Below, in pieces: positions 1-7,517 of a stretch of DNA of 64,000 bases. Each line of letters starts with the position of its first letter. The stretch's first letter is position 1. Made by a program: the position numbers and the translations under genes. The notes beneath the pieces are model-generated. The model searched no databases and was not told where the DNA came from. It saw only the letters and a program-made list of their open reading frames with translations. This stretch comes from Actinophytocola algeriensis. GTDB lineage: Bacteria; Actinomycetota; Actinomycetes; Mycobacteriales; Pseudonocardiaceae. The stretch lies in contig NZ_JACHJQ010000001.1 in NCBI RefSeq assembly GCF_014203735.1, positions 607,269 through 671,268 of the forward strand, given 5' to 3'.

Positions 1-280
1 CCAGTGCCCAGAACCCGGCGAGCGGCGGTATCAGCAGCGCGGTGATCAGGTAGCCGAGGTAGGCGAGGCTGTCGACCTGCCGGTCGGCGGTCGCGAGGCG
101 CACGATCCCGGCGACCAGCTGCACCAGCAGACCCACCTCGAGCAGCAGCACCACGCCGTACAGCCAGAGCCCGTGCCACTCCCGCAGCTGGATCGGCTTG
201 CCGACCACGACCAGCACGGCCGCCCACACCGCCGCCGCCAGTGCGACGTACGTGAGCACCGCCGCGAGGATCTCGATCAC
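1..280 (-). CDS. Integral membrane protein, unknown function (3' end outside window)
   Basis: Translating the minus strand from a GTG at 280 gives 93 codons that are still open at the window edge, so the C-terminus is missing. The visible part is strongly hydrophobic: one segment lies at about residues 2-25, a second at about 36-62 and a third begins near 73, joined by short charged loops. A GGGAG ribosome-binding site sits just upstream of the GTG. It follows the LacI gene on the same strand after roughly 120 bases. I do not recognise the family and assign no function. Confidence 0.6.
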   Translation of the reverse strand, partial: MIEILAAVLTYVALAAAVWAAVLVVVGKPIQLREWHGLWLYGVVLLLEVGLLVQLVAGIVRLATADRQVDSLAYLGYLITALLIPPLAGFWAL

Positions 281-398
281 CGCGCTCCCATCGAAAGTGG
301 ACGACCACCGGCCCGGCCGTCTCGCCGCCGGACCGCCGGCACCGCGCGCTCCGGCTCGCCGGGGCTGCTGACCATGGGCTGATCGTAGTTGCCGACGA

Positions 399-1385
399 TC
401 AGGTGGAATGGCGGACCACCAGCGTCGGCTGGAAGATCACCGCCGCGACGGGCGTCTCCGGGTGTTCGATCTGCCGCACCAGCAACCGCGCCATCTCCGC
501 GGCCATCTCCTCCGTCGGCTGGCGGACGGTCGTCAGCGGCGGGTCGCAGTCCAGGGCGGCACGGGAGTCGTCGAAGCCGACGATCGCCACGTCCTCCGGG
601 ACGCGGCGGCCAGCGCGCCGCAGCACCGGCAGCGCGCCGCGGGCCATCAGGTCCGACGCCACGAACACGCCGTCCACGTCCGGGTGCTCGGCCAGCAACC
701 GCGACATGGCGGCCGCACCGCTCGGCAACGTGAAGTCGCCCTCCACCCACGGGACGTCGTCGCCGACGGCGTCCCGGAAACCACGCAGCCGGTCCTGTCC
801 CGCAGGCGAGTCCTGCGGCCCCGCGATCGTGGCCAAGCGGGACCGGCCCGCGTAACGAAGGTGTCGCGCGGCAAGGGAAGCGCCCGCGGTCTGGTGCACG
901 TCGACGTACGTGATCGGCAGCGGCACCGAGGGCCTGGCCGACAGCACCACCGGGAAGTGACCGTCCAGCAACCGGCCGGGCAGCGGGTCCGCCGGGGACG
1001 TGTGGATCAGGATCACGCCGTCGAGCCGGCCGCGTTTGAGGTCCGACAGCACCTGGTCGCCCGTGCCGACGCCGGTCGTCGTGAGCACCAGGTGCAGGCC
1101 GGCGGGTGCGGTCACCGTCATCACCCCGCGCACGACCCGCCCGAAGAACGGGTCACCGAGCACGCGATCCTCGTCCGGCAGCACCAGTGCCACCGCGTCC
1201 GCGCGCCGCGTGACCAGTGACCTGGCCGCCAGGTTGGGCAGGTAGCCGGTGTTCGAGATGGCCTCTTCGACCGCCTGCCGGATGTTCTCGTCCACGCTGG
1301 TCACCCCGTTGACGACCCTCGACACCGTCGCGCGGGACACCCCCGCGGCCCTGGCGACCTCCTCGAGGGTGACGCGTCGTGTCAT
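399..1385 (-). CDS. LacI-family transcriptional regulator
   Basis: The protein (328 aa from ATG 1385) opens with the classic LacI helix-turn-helix (VTLEEVARAAGVSRATVS), followed by the hinge and a periplasmic-binding-protein-like effector domain to the C-terminus. This start was chosen because LacI proteins begin a few residues before the HTH; the frame stays open upstream to 1421. Proteins of this family repress sugar-utilisation genes and release DNA when a sugar binds. It lies in the same direction as the DUF1996-DUF305 pair and near a GH16 gene whose promoter region holds two GAGAGCGCTCTC palindromes, the expected type of LacI operator. That it controls these genes is inference. Confidence 0.9.
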   Translation of the reverse strand: MTRRVTLEEVARAAGVSRATVSRVVNGVTSVDENIRQAVEEAISNTGYLPNLAARSLVTRRADAVALVLPDEDRVLGDPFFGRVVRGVMTVTAPAGLHLVLTTTGVGTGDQVLSDLKRGRLDGVILIHTSPADPLPGRLLDGHFPVVLSARPSVPLPITYVDVHQTAGASLAARHLRYAGRSRLATIAGPQDSPAGQDRLRGFRDAVGDDVPWVEGDFTLPSGAAAMSRLLAEHPDVDGVFVASDLMARGALPVLRRAGRRVPEDVAIVGFDDSRAALDCDPPLTTVRQPTEEMAAEMARLLVRQIEHPETPVAAVIFQPTLVVRHST

Positions 1386-1422
1386 CGGGTGGCGCGGCAC
1401 GACCTCTTTATAGCTGACCACG

Positions 1423-2004
1423 TCAGCCGAGTGCGTCGAGTGATCGCAACGCGCTGGACCGCTCCCGCACCATCGCCTCCGCGACCGCTTTCGCCTCCCC
1501 GTGCGTGATCGAAGAAGCCCCGGACTTCGCCACCGTCGCCGACTCGGTCAGGTGTGCCCGCGCCAGCCGCGTGAACTCGGCGTCGAAGTCCGGTGCCGAC
1601 GACAGCGCGAGCAACTCCGCTTCCGTCGGCATGCCCGGCATGTCGTGGCCCGCGTGGTTGTCGACGTACGGGATCGCCGCGGTGTCGAGGATTCCGCGCA
1701 GTTCCGACAGTTCCGCGCGCCGCGTGGCCGCCAGCTCACCGGCCAGCGCCCGCAGGCCCGGCGACGTCGCGTGCGCCACGCCAAGGTCGAGCAGCTTCAC
1801 GGCCTGGTGGTCGGTCGCGATGACCAGTTCGACGAACGCCCTGGCGGTCGCGTCGAGGTCTCCGTCGGCGTCTCCGCCTGCGGCTCTGTTCGACGCGACC
1901 GCCTGGGCTCCCGGCGGCGGTGCAGGGTTCGGCGCCGGGGCGGGGCCCTGCAGGCCGCACGCGCTGAGCGCGGCGACCAGCAGGACCACCAGGACTAGCT
2001 TCAC
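1423..2004 (-). CDS. DUF305-family lipoprotein
   Basis: The 193-aa product has a lipoprotein signal peptide ending in a lipobox (LSAC) and a region like DUF305, a ferritin-like four-helix family. The HQAVKLLDL and HAGHDMPGM segments match the His/Met-rich helices typical of that family, some members of which are linked to copper or metal handling. The chosen start is GTG 2004 because it overlaps the stop of the upstream DUF1996 gene as GTGA, implying translational coupling; a longer reading from 2028 would run further into that gene. Function is not established. Confidence 0.8.
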   Translation of the reverse strand: MKLVLVVLLVAALSACGLQGPAPAPNPAPPPGAQAVASNRAAGGDADGDLDATARAFVELVIATDHQAVKLLDLGVAHATSPGLRALAGELAATRRAELSELRGILDTAAIPYVDNHAGHDMPGMPTEAELLALSSAPDFDAEFTRLARAHLTESATVAKSGASSITHGEAKAVAEAMVRERSSALRSLDALG

Positions 2005-2864
2005 AGCGGCCTGCCGTCGTGGCCGCACTTGATCACCGGGTTGATGCAGTCCCGCACGCGGCGCTCCATCTCCGCCGCTGGCCAGACGTTGAAGAAGTCG
2101 CCGTGCATGGTGCGCCCGTCACCGGACGACAGCCGCAGGCCCGACGGGTCGCCGTTGACCGGGTACCGCAACACCATCCGCAGCTTCGGCACCGGCACCG
2201 GGTGTGACGACGGGCAGCCGCCCGCGACCGGGTACGCCATGTGGGACTTGTGGTCCGACGAGTCGAGCGTGGTGCCGTTCCAGCACTGCGGGAAGTCCAG
2301 GTAGGTCTCCAGCTGCGTGCCGGACGGGCAGTTCACGAAGTTCTTCGACGGGTTCACGTGGCCGGCGTGCAGGCACGACCAGCGGGCGATCGAGTCGGCG
2401 TCGCCGGTGGCCTTGGAGTTGCCCGCGACGATCTTCAACCCGACCGGCGTCGGCCGGATCGCGCCCGGGTTGTTCACGCCTTCGCCCAGGTAGTAGAAGG
2501 TGATGCCGGTCGGCACCACCGGCTGGTTGTTCTTGTAGAGGGTCGGCACCCAGTACGACGAGATGTCCACGGCCGGGTTGCAGTTGCCGGTGGCTCCCGC
2601 GAGTTGCTGGTGGGTCGTGGTGTTCGCGGTGGTCGCGTGGTTGCCGAAGAAGTCGTGCGAGTGGGACGCGCCGGGCAGGTTCGGCAGCACGATGGGGTCG
2701 TCGGGCAGCCGGTGGCTGAGCGCGCAGTCGGCCGGGAACTCCGCGACACGGATGACGGCCTGGGCTTTCTCGGGACTGCCGGTGATGCCGCCGCTCACCA
2801 CGACGCCCGCCGCCGCGACGGCCGCGAGGGCGAGCGTGAGCCATCTGATTCGGTTCTTCGTCAT
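2001..2864 (-). CDS. Secreted DUF1996-domain protein
   Basis: The 287-aa protein has an N-terminal signal segment (residues about 8-35) followed by a DUF1996 domain. Landmarks are the HSHDFFGN motif near the start of the domain, the SSYWVPTLY segment, a conserved DFPQCWNG motif and the HGDFFNVW motif near the C-terminus. DUF1996 proteins are secreted and common in actinomycetes and fungi, with no settled biochemical role. It is transcribed away from the GH16 gene; an operator-like palindrome lies about 40 bases upstream of its ATG, and its stop overlaps the DUF305 start. Confidence 0.88.
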   Translation of the reverse strand: MTKNRIRWLTLALAAVAAAGVVVSGGITGSPEKAQAVIRVAEFPADCALSHRLPDDPIVLPNLPGASHSHDFFGNHATTANTTTHQQLAGATGNCNPAVDISSYWVPTLYKNNQPVVPTGITFYYLGEGVNNPGAIRPTPVGLKIVAGNSKATGDADSIARWSCLHAGHVNPSKNFVNCPSGTQLETYLDFPQCWNGTTLDSSDHKSHMAYPVAGGCPSSHPVPVPKLRMVLRYPVNGDPSGLRLSSGDGRTMHGDFFNVWPAAEMERRVRDCINPVIKCGHDGRPL

Positions 2865-2904
2865 TGAAGATCAAACTCCCTCGACGTTTCCTGCAGGGGA
2901 ACGA

Positions 2905-2916
2905 GAGAGCGCTCTC
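2905..2916. promoter_or_regulatory. LacI-type operator, copy 1
   Basis: The perfect palindrome GAGAGCGCTCTC lies about 40 bases upstream of the DUF1996 ATG. The central CG dyad is typical of LacI-family operators. The same 15-base string (palindrome plus ACG) recurs at 3062. Confidence 0.65.
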
Positions 2917-3022
2917 ACGATTGAGGATGACGTGGGTCACACCTACCGGTCAACGGTTTTGTTCTGCACAGGAACAAATGACCCCGTTCGGTCTAGCGGC
3001 GCGGACCGAACGGTCGTCAGCC

Positions 3023-3051
3023 TTGACAGGATCTGTCCGGATCGCCACGCT
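3023..3051 (+). promoter_or_regulatory. Candidate promoter of the GH16 gene
   Basis: A consensus -35 hexamer TTGACA at 3023-3028 is followed after 17 bases by a weak -10 (CACGCT). Operator copy 2 begins about 10 bases further on, where a bound repressor would block initiation or clearance. Confidence 0.4.
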
Positions 3052-3061
3052 CTGTCCCGGA

Positions 3062-3073
3062 GAGAGCGCTCTC
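3062..3073. promoter_or_regulatory. LacI-type operator, copy 2
   Basis: The second perfect GAGAGCGCTCTC palindrome lies about 80 bases upstream of the GH16 ATG and just downstream of the candidate promoter, in the same orientation as copy 1 at 2905. Confidence 0.65.
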
Positions 3074-3150
3074 ACGCCTCCAAGTCCCCTTCCTGTTCCA
3101 CGCCGACGGTTCGCGACCGGACGCGGCCGGGCGCGTGCGAAGGAGCACGC

Positions 3151-4863
3151 ATGAGATCTCGCCGGTTCCTCTCGTTGGGTGTGGCCGCGACCCTCGCGGT
3201 CACCTTGTTCCAAGTCAGCAGTTCGCCCGCCGCGGCGGCGGGCGCCCTCATCTCGCAGGGCAAGCCGGTCACGGCGTCGTCGACCGAGAACGCGGCGGCG
3301 TTCCCCGTGACCGCCGCGGTCGACGGCAACACCGGCACCCGCTGGTCGAGCCAGTTCAGCGACCCGCAGTGGCTCCAGGTCGACCTCGGCGCCACCTACG
3401 ACGTCGACGAGGTCCGCGTCAACTGGGAGGCCGCGTACGCGCGCGGCTTCTCGGTGCAGATCTCGGCGAACGCCTCCTCGTGGTCCACTGTGTACACAAC
3501 GGCCACGGGAACCGGTGGTGCGCAGGTGCTCCCGGTCACCGGCACCGGCCGGTACGTCCGGCTCAACCTCACCGCGCGCGCCACCCAGTGGGGCTACTCG
3601 CTGTGGGAGTTCCAGGTCTTCGGCACGCCGGACGGCGGCAGCGGTCCGGTCGACGGCGGCCTGCTGTCGTACAACAAGCCCGCGACAGCGTCGACGTTCC
3701 AGGACGACGGCGCGTGCTCGGGCTGCGTCCCCGCCCGCGTGACCGACTTCGACCCGGCCACCCGCTGGGCGACCAGCTCGACGAACGGCTGGGTCGACCC
3801 CGGCTGGATCACGATCGACCTCGGCGCCACCGCGACGATCTCCAAGGTCGTCCTCCAGTGGGACCCGGCCTACGCGACCGCGTACCAGATCCAGGTGTCG
3901 AGCAACAACACCTCGTGGACGACGATCTACCAGACGAACGCGGGCCGCGGGTTCAAGGAGACCCTGACCGTCAACGGTTCCGGCCGGTACGTGCGGATGT
4001 ACGGCACCGCGCGGTCGAACGGCTACGGGTACTCGTTGTGGGAGTTCCAGGTGTACGGGACCGGTGGCAACCCGACGCCGCCGCCTTCGCTGCCCACGCC
4101 GGACTTCACGCGGCTCGCGTGGAGTGACGAGTTCAACGGCGCCAACGGTGCCACGCCTGATCCTGCCAAGTGGACGGCGGAGACCGGGCCCGGCGTGAAC
4201 AACGAGTTGCAGTACTACACGAACAACAACAACGCGCGGATGGACGGCGCGGGCAACCTGGTCATCCAGGCGCGGCGTGAGGTGACCCCCGGGTCGTCGT
4301 GCCCGCCGGATCCGTTGTCGGGCGGTTCGACGACGTGCCAGTACACCTCGGGGCGGCTCAACACGGCCGGGAAGTTCGACTTCACCTACGGGCGTGTGGA
4401 GGCGCGGATCCGGGTGTCCAGCGGACAGGGGCTGTGGCCCGCGTTCTGGATGCTGGGCAGCAACTTCTTCCAGGGGCGGCCGTGGCCCGCGAGCGGCGAG
4501 ATCGACATCCTGGAGCACGTCGGCAAGGAGCCGAACAACGTGTACTCGACGTTGCACGCGCCCGCCTACTTCGGTGCGGGCGGGTACGGGTCGCCGTTGA
4601 ACCTCGGCCAGGCGGCCAACGCCGCGTTCCACGTGTTCGCCGTGGAGTGGGGCCCGACGCAGATGCGGTTCTTCGTGGACGGCAACAACTTCTTCACCGC
4701 CAGCAAGGACACCGTCGAGTCGACGCGCGGGCCGTGGGTGTACGACCACCCGTTCTTCCTCATCATGAACAACGCGGTGGGCGGGGACTGGCCAGGGCCG
4801 CCCAACGCGAGCACGTCGTTCCCGCAGAACATGATGATCGACTATGTGCGGGTCTATCGGTGA
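3151..4863 (+). CDS. Secreted GH16 beta-glucanase with two F5/8 type C (discoidin) domains
   Basis: The 570-aa protein starts at ATG 3151; the frame is open far upstream, but a signal peptide (MRSRRFLSLG... to SSPAAAA) begins here after an AAGGAG site. Two discoidin/CBM-like domains (about residues 33-160 and 172-305) precede a GH16 domain (about 317-570). The GH16 active-site motif EIDILE is present, with nucleophile E450 and acid/base E455. GH16 enzymes cut beta-1,3 or mixed-linkage glucans, and the discoidin domains probably anchor the enzyme to polysaccharide. It is preceded by a LacI-type operator and followed by a strong hairpin terminator. Exact substrate is not decidable from sequence. 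Confidence 0.93.
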   Translation: MRSRRFLSLGVAATLAVTLFQVSSSPAAAAGALISQGKPVTASSTENAAAFPVTAAVDGNTGTRWSSQFSDPQWLQVDLGATYDVDEVRVNWEAAYARGFSVQISANASSWSTVYTTATGTGGAQVLPVTGTGRYVRLNLTARATQWGYSLWEFQVFGTPDGGSGPVDGGLLSYNKPATASTFQDDGACSGCVPARVTDFDPATRWATSSTNGWVDPGWITIDLGATATISKVVLQWDPAYATAYQIQVSSNNTSWTTIYQTNAGRGFKETLTVNGSGRYVRMYGTARSNGYGYSLWEFQVYGTGGNPTPPPSLPTPDFTRLAWSDEFNGANGATPDPAKWTAETGPGVNNELQYYTNNNNARMDGAGNLVIQARREVTPGSSCPPDPLSGGSTTCQYTSGRLNTAGKFDFTYGRVEARIRVSSGQGLWPAFWMLGSNFFQGRPWPASGEIDILEHVGKEPNNVYSTLHAPAYFGAGGYGSPLNLGQAANAAFHVFAVEWGPTQMRFFVDGNNFFTASKDTVESTRGPWVYDHPFFLIMNNAVGGDWPGPPNASTSFPQNMMIDYVRVYR

Positions 4864-4869
4864 GTGTTC

Positions 4870-4900
4870 GGGGGCCGTCCGTTCCGCGCGGACGGCCCCC
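4870..4900 (+). terminator. Hairpin terminator after GH16 gene
   Basis: A perfect 12-bp stem (4870-4881 with 4889-4900) closes a 7-base loop seven bases after the GH16 stop; no long U tract, as is usual in actinomycetes. Confidence 0.75.
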
Positions 4901-4959
4901 TCATCGTTGATTCTTGGCCTGGAACCGCGTTAAGTGGGTGCCTGGCAACTAGGAGGACG

Positions 4960-6333
4960 ATGATGTCTCTCGACAGGCGCACTGTGTTACGTGGCATGGC
5001 TGTGGCTGGGTTGGCGGGGGTGGCACTGCCGGGTGTGGCGGCCGCATCCTCGCTGGAGTTCCACATCCGCCACCAGTTCCGGCCCTTCGACCTGATCGCA
5101 CCGGGGTTCGTGCAGTACGACGTGCCTGCCCGGCCCGGCCGGGTGGTGACCGGGGAACGGCCCGTGGCGCCGTTCTGCGCGGTGGTGACGCGGGCGCGTG
5201 GCGCGGTCGCGGCGGGGCTGGCAGGCGGCGGCACCTCGGTGCTCGGGCGGTACGCGGACGGCACCGCCACCATCGAGGTGACGGTCGGTGGTGCGACGAC
5301 CGTCGTGGAGTCGGTGGCCGCCGACCTGCCCGGGGAGTTCGGGTTCGCGGTCGTGGTCAACGAGAACGCGGTCACCGTGCTCGCCGACACCGGCGCGGGC
5401 TGGCAGCCGCTGCTCACCAACCGGGACGGTGTGCGTGCGCTGATCGACCTGCGGGACCCGAACGTGCTGCGGCGCCTGAGCTACGGGTACGAGGGCGCTG
5501 TCGGGCGGGTGCGGGCCGGGTACTTCGGGCAGGCCGGGGTGCGTGACCCGCACGTCGTGCAGCACGCGGACGGCAGGCCGTTCATCCGCGACGGCAAGCT
5601 GTACCTCACCCTCACCAACGCCGGTCTCGGGTTCTTCCAGCAGGCGCACTGGGGCGTGTGGACGCTCGACCTGGCCAACCCCACGCGGTTGACGCAGGTC
5701 GCGCAGCTGTTCTTCGCCCGCGACGGGGTGGTGCTCGGCGACCACGCCGGCCAGATCGTCGTCGACGGGGACGAGTTCGTGGTGGCCATGTCGTCGTGGG
5801 GGGACTTCAACTTCGCCGGGGTGCACATCCGGTACGTCCGGACGCGCGCGAACGTGCTGTCCGGTGTGCACGTCCTGCCCACCAGGAAGATGCCGCTGCC
5901 GACGACCGTCAGCTCGTGGGACCCCGCCATGACCAAGATCAACGGTCAGTGGCACGTCGCGTTCGTGGAGAGCCCGGCGCAGTCGCCCGCGTTCGTGTTC
6001 CACCCGGCGCTGGCTCGTGGGCGGTCGCTGGAGAGCCTGTCGCTCGTCGGGGCTGACCTCAGCCTCGACCAGACCGAGGGCACGATCATCCAGCGCCTGC
6101 AGGGTAAGTGGTACGTGCTCACCAGCGACGGCGATGCGCGCGTCTACCGCAAGTACGACCTGTCCATGCGTCCGCAGGGGACCCTCGACGCCCCCTACGG
6201 CACCAACATCCCGCACCCCATGGTGTTCCAGTACCGGAACAAGTACTGGATGGTGACGTTCGACGGCACCCAGTACGCCGAGCCCGTCCTCGGGTACGGC
6301 GGCCACGGCGACTTCATCGTGATGACGGAGTGA
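4960..6333 (+). CDS. Tat-exported five-bladed beta-propeller protein, GH43/GH32/GH68-like
   Basis: The start is ATG 4960 (a second ATG follows at once) placed four bases after a perfect AGGAGG. The N-terminus has a twin-arginine signal (DRRTVLRG followed by a hydrophobic stretch ending at about residue 28). The later half repeats propeller-blade motifs typical of glycosidase five-bladed folds: RDPHVVQHADG, SSWDPAMTKING and EGTIIQRLQGKW. These resemble the GH43 clan, but I cannot confirm the three catalytic acids, so glycosidase activity is unproven. It lies 3' of the GH16 gene after a terminator, suggesting a carbohydrate role. Its last 20 bases overlap the convergent PucR-type gene. Confidence 0.7.
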   Translation: MMSLDRRTVLRGMAVAGLAGVALPGVAAASSLEFHIRHQFRPFDLIAPGFVQYDVPARPGRVVTGERPVAPFCAVVTRARGAVAAGLAGGGTSVLGRYADGTATIEVTVGGATTVVESVAADLPGEFGFAVVVNENAVTVLADTGAGWQPLLTNRDGVRALIDLRDPNVLRRLSYGYEGAVGRVRAGYFGQAGVRDPHVVQHADGRPFIRDGKLYLTLTNAGLGFFQQAHWGVWTLDLANPTRLTQVAQLFFARDGVVLGDHAGQIVVDGDEFVVAMSSWGDFNFAGVHIRYVRTRANVLSGVHVLPTRKMPLPTTVSSWDPAMTKINGQWHVAFVESPAQSPAFVFHPALARGRSLESLSLVGADLSLDQTEGTIIQRLQGKWYVLTSDGDARVYRKYDLSMRPQGTLDAPYGTNIPHPMVFQYRNKYWMVTFDGTQYAEPVLGYGGHGDFIVMTE

Positions 6334-7420
6334 CGAACCGGCCGTGGAGGCGGGCCAGTTTCAGGCTCAGGTGGAGCATCAGCCGGTCGTTGCCGTTCTT
6401 CAGGTTGGTGCCCGTCAACGACTCCACGCGCTGCAACCGGTAGTAGAGCGACGTGCGGTGGAGGCGTAACGCGTTCGACGTCTCCACCGCGCTGCCCGCC
6501 GAGTCCAGGTACGTCTCCAGTGTCTCCAGCAGCGGCGCGTACTCCGTCGACGCCAGCAACGCCGTCACCCCCGGGTGGATGGCGTGGGCGCCCATCCCGG
6601 CCAGCATCCGGTACACGCCAAGGGATGCCCACGTCGCCACCGGAGCGAAGGCCGGGACCCGCGACGCCACCACCGACGCGTGCAGCGCCTCCGCGTAGGA
6701 CGCCGCCGCCTGGGACAACGACGGGCGGCCATCGCCAGCGCCCACCACCACCGGGGACGGGAACAGGGCAGGCACCTCCGCCAGGGGCACGCGGCCCGCG
6801 CACAGCAACACCCCGTGGTCGAGGCGCATCAGGTGGCGGGACGGGAACTTCGCGCGCGCCGCAAGCAGGCCCTGCTCCAGCGCCTCGCGGGACAGCGAAC
6901 CACGCACCACCAGCACGGTCACCGGCAGCGCGGGGAAACCGCCCTCGTCGACCAGCACCCGCGCACCCGTCGGGTCGTCGCCGAGCAGCACACCCGACAC
7001 CGCCTCCAGTTCGCGTTGGGCGGTCAGGCCCGCGGCCAGCGCATCGCGCAGCAGGGTCAGCGCCAGCTGGGACGCCGACTCCGTCGCCAGTGTCACCGCC
7101 GACTGGAGCAACGGCGGTTCGTCCATCAGCCACAGGAAACCCAGCAACCGCTCGCGGTGTCGCACCGGGACGCACACGCGAGCCAGCACCGGGCCGGACG
7201 CCGGGATGCGCAGCGGGCCGCGGGACTCGAAGATGCCCGCCGCGCGGAAGTGGTGGCGCACGTTGTCCGCCGTGTGGCGGCGGAGGATCGAGTCGCGGCG
7301 CACGTCGTCCATGGCGCCGTCCTGGGTGCTGTAGGCCAGGACGCTCTGCGCGTGGTCCTCGAGGAGCACCGGGCGGCCGATGCGCAGGGCAAGATCGTCG
7401 ACGGCTGGTTGCAGGTGCAT
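6314..7420 (-). CDS. PucR-type helix-turn-helix transcriptional regulator
   Basis: The 368-aa protein starts at ATG 7420, a few bases after a GGGAGG site. The C-terminal 70 residues form the PucR HTH signature: an LLETLETYLDSAGS helix, then NALRLHRTSLYYRLQRVESLTG. The middle resembles the GGDEF-like CdaR/PucR sensor fold. These regulators generally activate catabolic or developmental genes. It is divergent from the M6/M64 protease pair with under 100 bases between, so control of the proteases is plausible but inferred. The 3' end overlaps the convergent propeller gene by 20 bases. Confidence 0.85.
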   Translation of the reverse strand: MHLQPAVDDLALRIGRPVLLEDHAQSVLAYSTQDGAMDDVRRDSILRRHTADNVRHHFRAAGIFESRGPLRIPASGPVLARVCVPVRHRERLLGFLWLMDEPPLLQSAVTLATESASQLALTLLRDALAAGLTAQRELEAVSGVLLGDDPTGARVLVDEGGFPALPVTVLVVRGSLSREALEQGLLAARAKFPSRHLMRLDHGVLLCAGRVPLAEVPALFPSPVVVGAGDGRPSLSQAAASYAEALHASVVASRVPAFAPVATWASLGVYRMLAGMGAHAIHPGVTALLASTEYAPLLETLETYLDSAGSAVETSNALRLHRTSLYYRLQRVESLTGTNLKNGNDRLMLHLSLKLARLHGRFVTPSSR

Positions 7421-7517
7421 GCCACCTCCCGTTTTCGACGTTTGTCGGAGCGTGCCCTGGACGTTCCCTACATCGGATCGATGATGTGGGTCAAGAGCCG
7501 GGCTAGCGTCCCGGTGT

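Noticed and set aside
277-375. A 32-codon minus-strand frame overlapping the membrane protein start as GTGA
   Set aside because: No ribosome-binding site and no recognisable sequence; the overlap alone is not enough to call a gene.
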